Source of the DNA: Arcticimaribacter sp965277835
GTDB lineage: Bacteria > Bacteroidota > Bacteroidia > Flavobacteriales > Flavobacteriaceae
NCBI GenBank assembly: GCA_965277835.1
Contig: OZ255841.1
Location: 434,001 to 498,000 of the forward strand
Direction of reading: 5' to 3'
DNA: 64,000 nucleotides
Positions 30,810-38,756 of the stretch are shown one piece after another. Positions within the stretch are counted from its first letter, which is position 1. Every line of letters starts with the position of its first letter. The notes under the pieces are model-generated. The model had not been told where the DNA came from, searched no databases, and was given only the letters and a program-made list of their open reading frames with translations. The translations under genes were made by a program, and so were the position numbers.

Positions 30810-32663
30810 ATGGCAGAAAACACACAATATACCGAGGAAAATATAAAGTCTCTTGACTGGAAAGAACATATCCGTATGCGCCCTGGTATGTATATAGGAA
30901 AACTTGGCGATGGTTCTTCTCCTGATGACGGTATTTATATTTTACTTAAAGAAGTTCTTGATAATTGCATTGATGAGTTTGTAATGGGCGCAGGTAAGAC
31001 TATTGAGATTCAAATAAAAGAGCAAGAAGTTAGTGTACGTGATTATGGTCGAGGTATTCCACTAGGGAAAGTAGTCGATGTAGTCTCTAAAATGAATACA
31101 GGCGGGAAATACGATTCAAGAGCTTTTAAGAAATCTGTAGGGCTAAACGGTGTAGGGACAAAGGCAGTCAATGCCCTTTCATCATCTTTTCGTGTGGACT
31201 CTAGCCGCGAGAGTCAAACAAAATATGCAACTTTTGAGCAAGGCAATTTGATAGAAGAAGCGAACCCCGTCAAAAGCTCTAAAAGGAGAGGGACACGAGT
31301 TAGTTTTACTCCAGACCAAGCTATTTTTAAAAACTATCGTTTTCGTAATGAATACATTGTGAAAATGATTAAAAACTATGTATATCTCAACCCTGGTTTA
31401 GTTATAGATTTTAATGGAGAGAAATACGTTTCGGAGAATGGACTGAAAGACCTGTTAGAAGACCAAGTAAACGAAAAAGATATTTTATACCCAATTATTC
31501 ATTTGAAGGGTAATGATATTGAAGTGGCGATGACCCATAGCAAAACTCAGTATAGCGAAGAATATCACTCTTTTGTTAATGGGCAAAACACAACACAGGG
31601 CGGAACCCACTTAGCGGCTTTTAGAGAAGCTCTTGTTAAAACGATGCGAGAGTATTTTGGGAAGAATTATGATGCTGCAGATATTAGAAAATCTATTATA
31701 TCAGCAATAAGCATAAAAGTTATGGAGCCAGTTTTTGAATCGCAAACAAAAACAAAATTGGGTTCTACCGAAATGGGTGACAAATTACCAACTGTTCGTT
31801 CTTATATAAACGAATTTTTAGGTACACAGTTAGACAATTATTTGCATAAAAACCCAGAAACCGCCGAACATATACAACGAAAAATAGTACAGGCAGAGAA
31901 GGAACGAAAAGAACTCTCGGGAATACGAAAACTTGCGCGCGACCGTGCAAAGAAAGCCAGTTTACATAATAAAAAATTGAGAGACTGTCGAATTCATTTA
32001 GGAGACCTTAAGAAAGACGGAAGGCTCGATTCTACAATATTTATTACTGAGGGAGATTCGGCAAGTGGTTCTATTACCAAATCGCGTAATGTAAATACAC
32101 AAGCTGTGTTTAGTTTGCGAGGCAAACCCCTGAATACTTTTGGTATGAGCAAGAAAGTTGTTTATGAAAATGAAGAATTTAATTTGTTGCAAGCAGCCCT
32201 TAATATAGAAGACAGCATGGAGAATTTGCGTTATAACAATATTGTTATAGCAACAGATGCTGATGTTGATGGGATGCATATTCGTTTACTACTAATTACC
32301 TTTTTCTTGCAATTTTTTCCTGAACTTATAAAAGAAGGGCATTTATATATTTTGCAAACCCCTTTATTTAGAGTTAGAGATAAGAACCAAACTTTTTATT
32401 GTTATTCTGAATTAGAACGCATAGAGGCTATTAATAAATTGAAAGCAAAAGCAGAAATCACAAGGTTTAAAGGCTTAGGAGAAATTTCCCCAGATGAGTT
32501 CAAGCACTTTATAGGAGAAGACATTCGATTAGATCCTGTAATGCTAGATAAGGCAACAACTATAGAAGATCTTCTCGAATTTTATATGGGGAAAAACACA
32601 CAAATTCGTCAAGATTTCATCATTAACAACCTTAAAGTAGAGTTAGATTTAGCAGAGTCTTAA
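30810..32663 (+). CDS. parE: DNA topoisomerase IV subunit B
   Basis: The ATPase subunit of 617 residues has a GHKL ATP-binding domain (LDNCIDEF near 57, DYGRGIPLGK near 86, VGLNGVGTKAVNALS near 110) and a TOPRIM domain (ITEGDSASGSI near 413 and DADVDGMHIR near 486) that holds the catalytic Mg. It works with ParC to decatenate chromosomes. Pairing with a ParC-like subunit and a length under 650 residues favour topoisomerase IV over gyrase. A 237-bp non-coding gap without an obvious riboswitch precedes it. Confidence 0.92.
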   Translation: MAENTQYTEENIKSLDWKEHIRMRPGMYIGKLGDGSSPDDGIYILLKEVLDNCIDEFVMGAGKTIEIQIKEQEVSVRDYGRGIPLGKVVDVVSKMNTGGKYDSRAFKKSVGLNGVGTKAVNALSSSFRVDSSRESQTKYATFEQGNLIEEANPVKSSKRRGTRVSFTPDQAIFKNYRFRNEYIVKMIKNYVYLNPGLVIDFNGEKYVSENGLKDLLEDQVNEKDILYPIIHLKGNDIEVAMTHSKTQYSEEYHSFVNGQNTTQGGTHLAAFREALVKTMREYFGKNYDAADIRKSIISAISIKVMEPVFESQTKTKLGSTEMGDKLPTVRSYINEFLGTQLDNYLHKNPETAEHIQRKIVQAEKERKELSGIRKLARDRAKKASLHNKKLRDCRIHLGDLKKDGRLDSTIFITEGDSASGSITKSRNVNTQAVFSLRGKPLNTFGMSKKVVYENEEFNLLQAALNIEDSMENLRYNNIVIATDADVDGMHIRLLLITFFLQFFPELIKEGHLYILQTPLFRVRDKNQTFYCYSELERIEAINKLKAKAEITRFKGLGEISPDEFKHFIGEDIRLDPVMLDKATTIEDLLEFYMGKNTQIRQDFIINNLKVELDLAES

Positions 32664-32672
32664 AATTTAGAT

Positions 32673-35282
32673 ATGGGAGAAGGTAAATTTTATGAGGAGA
32701 ATAATGAAACTGGTTTAGGGCAAAACTCTGACACCTTGGTTAAGGTAACAGGGATGTATAAGGATTGGTTTTTAGACTACGCTTCCTATGTTATTTTAGA
32801 ACGCGCTGTACCTGCAATATTAGATGGGCTTAAGCCTGTACAAAGGCGTATTCTTCATTCTATGAAAGATTTAGATGATGGACGTTATAATAAAGTAGCT
32901 AATATTGTTGGGCATACTATGCAGTACCATCCTCACGGAGATGCAAGTATAGCAGATGCAATGGTACAAATTGGTCAAAAAGACCTGTTGATTGATACAC
33001 AAGGGAACTGGGGTAACATCCTCACAGGCGACCGTGCGGCAGCATCGCGCTATATTGAGGCACGTTTATCTAAATTTGCATTGCAAGTTGTTTTTAGCCC
33101 AAAGGTTACTAATTGGCAGTTATCGTATGATGGGCGAAAAAAAGAACCAATAAATTTACCTGTTAAATTTCCACTTCTACTAGCCCAAGGAGCAGAAGGA
33201 ATAGCCGTAGGGCTTTCTACAAAAATATTACCTCATAATTTCAATGAACTTATTCAAGCAAGTATTTCTTACTTGAAGGGGAAAAAGTTTACTCTAGTGC
33301 CAGACTTTCAAACAGGAGGGATTATTGATATACAAAATTATAATGATGGACTTAGAGGGGGTAAAGTCCGTGTGCGTGCTAAAATTAAATTGCTAGATAA
33401 AAGTACTCTTGCGATTACAGAAATTCCTTTTAGTACTACAACTTCAAGCCTTATTGATTCTATACTTAAAGCTAATGAAAAAGGAAAAATTAGAGTTCGC
33501 AAAATAGAAGATAATACGGCAGCAAATGTTGAAATTTTAATTCATTTACCTAACGGTACCTCGCCTGATAAAACGATAGATGCACTATACGCTTTTACGG
33601 CTTGCGAAACATCTATATCTCCTTTAGGGTGTATTATTATAGACCATAAACCTCATTTTATTGGGGTTTCCGAGATGCTTAAAGTCTCTACTGACACTAC
33701 AGTTCAGGTTTTAAAAAGAGAGCTGGAAATTAAATTGCAAGAACTTGATAATCAATGGCATTTTGCTTCTTTGGAACGTATTTTTATTGAAAATAGAATA
33801 TACATACAAATTGAAGATCAAGACACTTGGGAAGGTGTTTTAAAAGCTATTGATAATGGACTTAAACCATTTATTAAAGTTTTAAAAAGAGAAGTAGTTG
33901 AAGACGATTTAGTTCGATTGACAGAAATTAAAATTAAACGCATATCAAAATTTGATATAGACAAGGCACAACAAAAAATAGAAGCCTTAGAAGGAGAAAT
34001 TGAAGAGGTTAAAAATTATTTAAATAATTTAATTGAATACTCAATAAACTACTTTTTAAATTTAAAAAAAGAATATGGTAAAGGAAAAGGGCGTATGTCT
34101 GAAATCCGCATATTTGATGATGTTGATGCAAAGAAAGTTGTAGTTCGTAATCTTAAACTTTATGTAAATAAGAAAGAAGGTTTTATAGGAACATCTCTAA
34201 AAAAAGACGAGTTTATATGTGATTGCTCAGATATAGATGACATTATTGTTTTTACCAAAAGTGGTAAAATGCAAGTGGTTAAAGTGGGCAGTAAAGTTTT
34301 TATAGAGAAGAACATTATATATGCCGCTGTTTTTAAAAAGAAGGACGAACGTACAATATATAATTTGGTATATAAAGACGGAAAGGGAGGGACATCATAT
34401 ATTAAAAGGTTTGCAGTAACAGGTATTACCCGCGATAAAACTTACGACCTTACTCAAGGTAAGGCTGGCTCTGAAGTATTATATTTTACTGCTAACCCTA
34501 ATGGCGAAGCCGAGGTTATTACCATTTTATTACGAAATACAGGTACGATTAAAAAATTGAAATGGGATCTTGATTTTACAGACCTTCAAATAAAAGGTCG
34601 AGGCGTTAGAGGTAACATAGTTACTAAGTATAATATTCTTCGTATTGAATTTAAAGAGAAAGGTGTTTCCACATTAAAGCCTCGAAATATTTGGTTTGAT
34701 ACTACAGTCCTAAAATTGAACACCGACCAACGAGGGAAATTACTAGGAGCTTTTAGAGGAGATGATAAATTATTGATAATTGATGATAAAGGAAATGCGA
34801 AGACTATAATACCCGATTTTAATCTTCATTTTGATACGATGCCTCAAATAATGGAACGTTGGGTTAAGAACCGCCCAATTACCTCGGTGTATTATGATGT
34901 TGAAAAAGGACGTTATTTTATAAAACGATTCCTCATTGAAAATGAAAACAGAGAAAATTATTTCTTAAAAGAAAATTCAAAATTAATTTTTATTAGTACT
35001 GAATGGCGCCCCGTTATTGAGCTTGTTTTTGCAAAACCTAAAGGGGGTACTGCTCTTCCAAATAAAAGAGTAATAGTAGAAGAGATTATTGGGGTTAAGG
35101 GTTATAAGGCATTTGGCAATCAGCTTACCAAAAATAAACTGAAAGAAATAACGCTTGTAGATTCGTTACCTTATGAGGAATCTAAAGAAGAATCAGTACA
35201 TGAAATTGAAGTAATTGAGGCTGACCAAATTAAGAATCAAAATGATGAAGAAGGAAACCCGCAAATAAGTTTAAACCTTTAA
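32673..35282 (+). CDS. parC: DNA topoisomerase IV subunit A
   Basis: The breakage-reunion subunit has 869 residues. The N-terminal part has HPHGDASIADAMV near 87 and the catalytic tyrosine Tyr127 in AAASRYIEARL. A coiled-coil tower lies near 430-480. The C-terminal domain has beta-pinwheel-like repeats but no classical GyrA box (QRRGGKG), which supports ParC. It begins 9 bp after parE. Its last 12 bp overlap the 3' end of the convergent terC-like gene. Confidence 0.92.
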   Translation: MGEGKFYEENNETGLGQNSDTLVKVTGMYKDWFLDYASYVILERAVPAILDGLKPVQRRILHSMKDLDDGRYNKVANIVGHTMQYHPHGDASIADAMVQIGQKDLLIDTQGNWGNILTGDRAAASRYIEARLSKFALQVVFSPKVTNWQLSYDGRKKEPINLPVKFPLLLAQGAEGIAVGLSTKILPHNFNELIQASISYLKGKKFTLVPDFQTGGIIDIQNYNDGLRGGKVRVRAKIKLLDKSTLAITEIPFSTTTSSLIDSILKANEKGKIRVRKIEDNTAANVEILIHLPNGTSPDKTIDALYAFTACETSISPLGCIIIDHKPHFIGVSEMLKVSTDTTVQVLKRELEIKLQELDNQWHFASLERIFIENRIYIQIEDQDTWEGVLKAIDNGLKPFIKVLKREVVEDDLVRLTEIKIKRISKFDIDKAQQKIEALEGEIEEVKNYLNNLIEYSINYFLNLKKEYGKGKGRMSEIRIFDDVDAKKVVVRNLKLYVNKKEGFIGTSLKKDEFICDCSDIDDIIVFTKSGKMQVVKVGSKVFIEKNIIYAAVFKKKDERTIYNLVYKDGKGGTSYIKRFAVTGITRDKTYDLTQGKAGSEVLYFTANPNGEAEVITILLRNTGTIKKLKWDLDFTDLQIKGRGVRGNIVTKYNILRIEFKEKGVSTLKPRNIWFDTTVLKLNTDQRGKLLGAFRGDDKLLIIDDKGNAKTIIPDFNLHFDTMPQIMERWVKNRPITSVYYDVEKGRYFIKRFLIENENRENYFLKENSKLIFISTEWRPVIELVFAKPKGGTALPNKRVIVEEIIGVKGYKAFGNQLTKNKLKEITLVDSLPYEESKEESVHEIEVIEADQIKNQNDEEGNPQISLNL

Positions 35283-36050
35283 TTTTTTCATTTTTCTTAA
35301 TCTCATATTCAAAAACTCAATACCTAAAGAAAAACTGATAGCAAAGTATAAATACCCTTTGGGAATTACGCCGACTTCGTTATCAAGTATTGTTACATTT
35401 GAAACATGTGCTCCTTCAGTAATTAGCATAAAGCCAATTAGAATTAAAAAAGAAAGCCCAAGTATTTGTATAGAAGGATGCTTATGAATAAAAGCTGAAA
35501 CAGCTTTTACAAAAATCATCATTATTACTATAGAAATTATTACTGCAATAACCATTATTGGTATGGCATTCGAAATCCCGTTAGTCATTCCGACAGCTGT
35601 AATTATTGAGTCGAATGAAAAAATAATATTCAGCAAAGCTATTTGAATAATTGCTTTTGATAAAGATATTTTCTTTGTTGCAGTTCCTTTACTTTCTATA
35701 TCCACTTCTATTTTTTCACAAATCTCGCTAGTACTTTTATATAGCAAAAATATACCGCCAAGAATAAGAATGATAGACTGTCCGTTTATATTAGCTTGCA
35801 ACCAAGATGTTTCAATTGTTAATAAGGCGTTTTGCGACCGAAAAATAAGGCTAATACCAAAGAGTAAAACAATTCTAAGAATCATTGCCAAAATGAGCCC
35901 AACATTAGTAGCTAATTTTTGGTGCTTTTCTTCTAGCTTTTGTGTAATAATTGAAATAAAAAGTAGGTTGTCAATGCCTAAAATTATTTCAAGAAAAGTA
36001 AGTGTAAGTAATGCAGTAATAGCTTCTGAAGTAAATATTACGTGTTCCAT
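35271..36050 (-). CDS. TerC family integral membrane protein
   Basis: The 259 residues form about seven to eight transmembrane helices with family signatures LEIILGIDNLLFISII near 20-36 and IIFSFDSIITAVGM near 140; the acidic residues in these helices are thought to bind metal. TerC/Alx/MeeF-type proteins export manganese and assist metalation of exoenzymes in other bacteria. It converges on parC with a 12-bp overlap, and its start is 2 bp after the stop of the lipoprotein gene upstream, so those two are co-transcribed. Confidence 0.88.
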   Translation of the reverse strand: MEHVIFTSEAITALLTLTFLEIILGIDNLLFISIITQKLEEKHQKLATNVGLILAMILRIVLLFGISLIFRSQNALLTIETSWLQANINGQSIILILGGIFLLYKSTSEICEKIEVDIESKGTATKKISLSKAIIQIALLNIIFSFDSIITAVGMTNGISNAIPIMVIAVIISIVIMMIFVKAVSAFIHKHPSIQILGLSFLILIGFMLITEGAHVSNVTILDNEVGVIPKGYLYFAISFSLGIEFLNMRLRKMKKLKV

Positions 36051-36052
36051 AT

Positions 36053-36436
36053 TTAGTCGCTTATTTTTGTGATAGTACCTCTTCTTATGTTTTTTCGATC
36101 CCCTACGATACCATACTCAAAAGTATATTGGTTCTTGTCAGTTGTAAGTATTTTGATAGCTAAAGGTCTTTTGTCTTGATTTGAGGTAGGGTTTAGTTTT
36201 GTTAAAACGCATTCGCAAGTGTTAATCCATCGTATTTGTGCAGAATCAATAACGCCTTCAAATGTTTCGATTTCAAACTCTTTAGTGCGTACAAATGTAG
36301 AGTGCAGCATTTTATCTCCAGCTAAAACTTTAAATTCAAAAGTCCCTACATGAAATTTTTCGCAGTCTCTCTCTACGTGATAACAAGAAGTAACAGTAAT
36401 AAGTAAAACGAAAGATAAGTATCGAAAACATTTCAT
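36053..36436 (-). CDS. Small predicted lipoprotein of unknown function
   Basis: The 127 residues begin with a lipoprotein signal ending TVTSC (Cys18). The mature part is a small, probably beta-rich domain with two internal cysteines in WINTCEC and no recognised motif. It lies between the XRE regulator (24 bp upstream) and the TerC-like gene (2 bp downstream) on the minus strand, so it likely belongs to one short operon with them. I do not assign a function. Confidence 0.7.
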   Translation of the reverse strand: MKCFRYLSFVLLITVTSCYHVERDCEKFHVGTFEFKVLAGDKMLHSTFVRTKEFEIETFEGVIDSAQIRWINTCECVLTKLNPTSNQDKRPLAIKILTTDKNQYTFEYGIVGDRKNIRRGTITKISD

Positions 36437-36460
36437 ACCTCACAAAGTTAGGGTAAAGTA

Positions 36461-36859
36461 CTAAGTTTTTTTTGTAATTAACTTAAAACTATTATCAGAA
36501 TATATGTATATAATTTCTTTTACTTCGGGCGTGGTATTGGTGTCACTCTCGAGAATAATAGTAGGTTCTATATTATCTTGATTATCGTCTGGTTCTAAAT
36601 CTTGAAATAATGTTGTTGGAGTAGGGGGATGATTATTAGGTGTTTTTAAATTCCCTAACAGCAACCAATCGAACTCTACGTCTTCAAAAGCAAATTGAAC
36701 TTTTGCAAGAAAATCTAAACTTGGCTTATTTCTTTCCGAAAGGATGTGCGATATACTAGAGCGTTGTACCCCAACTTTTTTTGCAAAATCGGCAGCAGTC
36801 AGTTCATTGTCCGACATTATTTTTTTAATCCTTAAAATAATTTCAGTATAGTTTAACAT
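36461..36859 (-). CDS. XRE-family helix-turn-helix regulator
   Basis: I use the ATG at 36859 (132 residues), not an upstream TTG, because the HTH fold starts there. The HTH lies at about 5-62 (TAADFAKKVGVQRSSISHIL is the helix-turn-helix core), with a WLLLGN segment often seen in Bacteroidota XRE proteins. The C-terminal half is acidic and Pro/Asn/Asp-rich, probably disordered. It leads the regulator-lipoprotein-TerC run. Its promoter region carries several TTTACA/TGTAA half-sites that could be its operators. Confidence 0.85.
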   Translation of the reverse strand: MLNYTEIILRIKKIMSDNELTAADFAKKVGVQRSSISHILSERNKPSLDFLAKVQFAFEDVEFDWLLLGNLKTPNNHPPTPTTLFQDLEPDDNQDNIEPTIILESDTNTTPEVKEIIYIYSDNSFKLITKKT

Positions 36860-37087
36860 TGTAAACAATTAGAATTGATTAGTGCAATTTACAATAGTAA
36901 ATTAACTTTTCAAAGCGATAATCGTAATAAATCACTTAAACTTACACTTCACTAAGTACACATAAATATATCATTATTAACAAGTTAAATGTGTTTTTAT
37001 ACAATTGTAACTCTTTTTGCAGATTAGTTTACATCAGATTTAAAATATTGTTTAAAACTTTAAACAAATTAGTGTTTACATTTGTAA
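36859..37087. promoter_or_regulatory. Intergenic region with repeated TTACA/TGTAA half-sites
   Basis: TTGTAAACAA (36859-36868), ATTTACAAT (36887-36895), ACAATTGT followed by AAC (37001-37011), GTTTACAT (37027-37034) and TTACA-TT-TGTAA (37076-37087) recur between the divergent XRE and M14 genes. The last overlaps the -7 element TACATTTG at 37077-37084, 7 bp before the M14 ATG. They may be regulator sites; AT-rich chance matches are possible. Confidence 0.35.
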
Positions 37088-37091
37088 CTAA

Positions 37092-38198
37092 ATGAAATGT
37101 AGTTTAAATAATAGTCGTTTTCTTTCTCCTTTAATTTTATGTAACTATTTAAAGGAGCACAATCTATTTTATAGACTTAGCCAAATAGGTGAATCCGTAA
37201 AAGGCAACCCTATTTATTCTTATATAATAGGAAATGGAAGTAAAAAGATACTTATATGGTCTCAAATGCACGGAAACGAAACGACTACTACAAAGGCATT
37301 AATTGATTTTTGGAGGTATTTAGAGTCAAACGATGGGGTTAAAATACGTAATGAATGTATATTGTTTATGATACCCCAGTTAAATCCCGATGGGGCGGAA
37401 GCATATACCCGACTAAATGCTAATAAAGTAGATTTAAACCGTGATGCAATTAACCTTAGCCAACCCGAAAGTAGGGTTTTGCGAGAGGTATATGAAGAGT
37501 TTAAACCCGATTATTGCTTCAATCTTCATGGGCAACGTACTATTTTCACTGCAGGGGACACGGCTATTCCTGCAACAGTGTCTTTTTTAGCTCCTTCTTC
37601 AGATGCTGAGCGGTCTATTACGTCTGCTAGGGAAATTGCTATGAAACTTATTGTAGTAGCCAATAGAAAGCTTCAACAGAGTATTCCAAATGCTATAGGA
37701 AGATATGACGATAGTTTTAATATTAACTGTGTAGGCGATTATTTTACGTCTCAGAATACGCCTACTATACTTTATGAAGCAGGGCATTATAAAAATGATT
37801 ATTTAAGAGTTTTTACACGAGAAAGAATTTTCGATGCTTTGGTAAGTATGTCAAATGCAATAGCTACAGATGAGTATAACTCTATTTCGGTTGATGACTA
37901 TTTAGAAATTCCACAGAATTTTAAAAACCTTAGAGATATAGAAGTCCGTAACCTTAAAATACTAAATGAGGGCAACGAATGTGACAGGGTTTTTATTCAA
38001 TTTATAGAAGAAAAAAAAGATAACGATGTTGTTTTTATTCCTAAAATAGACACTATAACAACAAATCAATCTAATTTAGTAGGCTTACGGGTTATTGACG
38101 CTGCAGCAGATAAAGAATTGATTAATAGGCGTTTTGACTTTGATGCAAACTACAACGAAGCTTCTGCGAAATTAATTTCGTTATTGAATATTGATTAA
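37092..38198 (+). CDS. M14 family zinc carboxypeptidase
   Basis: The 368 residues carry the M14 zinc site: His60 and Glu63 in SQMHGNE and His147 in FNLHGQR, with the catalytic Glu230 in TILYEAGHY and substrate residues near DLNRD. It removes C-terminal residues from peptides, possibly murein peptides. No signal peptide is visible, so it is probably cytosolic, unlike many secreted M14 enzymes. It diverges from the XRE regulator gene and precedes an AsnC regulator. Confidence 0.87.
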   Translation: MKCSLNNSRFLSPLILCNYLKEHNLFYRLSQIGESVKGNPIYSYIIGNGSKKILIWSQMHGNETTTTKALIDFWRYLESNDGVKIRNECILFMIPQLNPDGAEAYTRLNANKVDLNRDAINLSQPESRVLREVYEEFKPDYCFNLHGQRTIFTAGDTAIPATVSFLAPSSDAERSITSAREIAMKLIVVANRKLQQSIPNAIGRYDDSFNINCVGDYFTSQNTPTILYEAGHYKNDYLRVFTRERIFDALVSMSNAIATDEYNSISVDDYLEIPQNFKNLRDIEVRNLKILNEGNECDRVFIQFIEEKKDNDVVFIPKIDTITTNQSNLVGLRVIDAAADKELINRRFDFDANYNEASAKLISLLNID

Positions 38199-38235
38199 TA
38201 CTATAAGTATAATATTTAAGCATCTTTCTTTTTCT

Positions 38236-38243
38236 TATTTTTG
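38236..38243 (+). promoter_or_regulatory. -7 promoter element of the second AsnC gene (TATTTTTG)
   Basis: TATTTTTG matches TAnnTTTG 30 bp before the TTG start at 38274. Confidence 0.45.
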
Positions 38244-38273
38244 TAGAATTATTAATTAACTCTATCCGCAAAA

Positions 38274-38744
38274 TTGAAATTAGATAAAGTAGATCGCCAA
38301 ATATTAGATATTCTTATAGACAATACAAGAATGCCTTTTACCGAAATCTCTAAAAAACTAGGAACTTCCGTTGGTACCATTCATGTGCGCGTTAAGAAAA
38401 TGGAAGAATCGGGCATAATAAAAGGCTCTTCTTTAAACTTAGATTATGATAAACTAGGCTATTCTTTTATCGCTTATGTAGGGATTGCCTTAGAAAAGAA
38501 TAAGATGGTAGAGCAAGTCATCGATGGGCTTGAGAACATCCCTTTTGTAACAGTATCGCACATCACTACAGGAAAGTTTAATGTGTTTTGTAAACTTAGG
38601 TCTAAAGACGCTAAACACGCTATGAATATAATTTTTATGATTGATAATATAGACGGGGTTTTGCGTACAGAAACAATGATTTCTCTCGAGGAAAAGATTA
38701 ATGATAAGAAAAGGCTTATGCGTACAATATTTAATGAGTTATAA
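38274..38744 (+). CDS. Lrp/AsnC family transcriptional regulator
   Basis: The 156 residues start with TTG directly at the conserved LKLDKVDRQILDILIDNTR opening. The AsnC helix-turn-helix (about 5-52) contains PFTEISKKLGTSVGTIHVRVKKM, and a RAM sensing domain follows (about 70-140). It is similar in plan to the AsnC protein at 15310-15729 but clearly a different paralogue. It lies 12 bp before the PEP carboxylase gene, so it may be co-transcribed with it. Ligand and targets are unknown. Confidence 0.88.
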   Translation: MKLDKVDRQILDILIDNTRMPFTEISKKLGTSVGTIHVRVKKMEESGIIKGSSLNLDYDKLGYSFIAYVGIALEKNKMVEQVIDGLENIPFVTVSHITTGKFNVFCKLRSKDAKHAMNIIFMIDNIDGVLRTETMISLEEKINDKKRLMRTIFNEL

Positions 38745-38756
38745 CCCGTATTAATA

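Noticed and set aside
36860..36868. Upstream TTG start for the XRE regulator
   Set aside because: It adds only three residues and lies within a likely operator half-site; the ATG at 36859 fits the HTH boundary.
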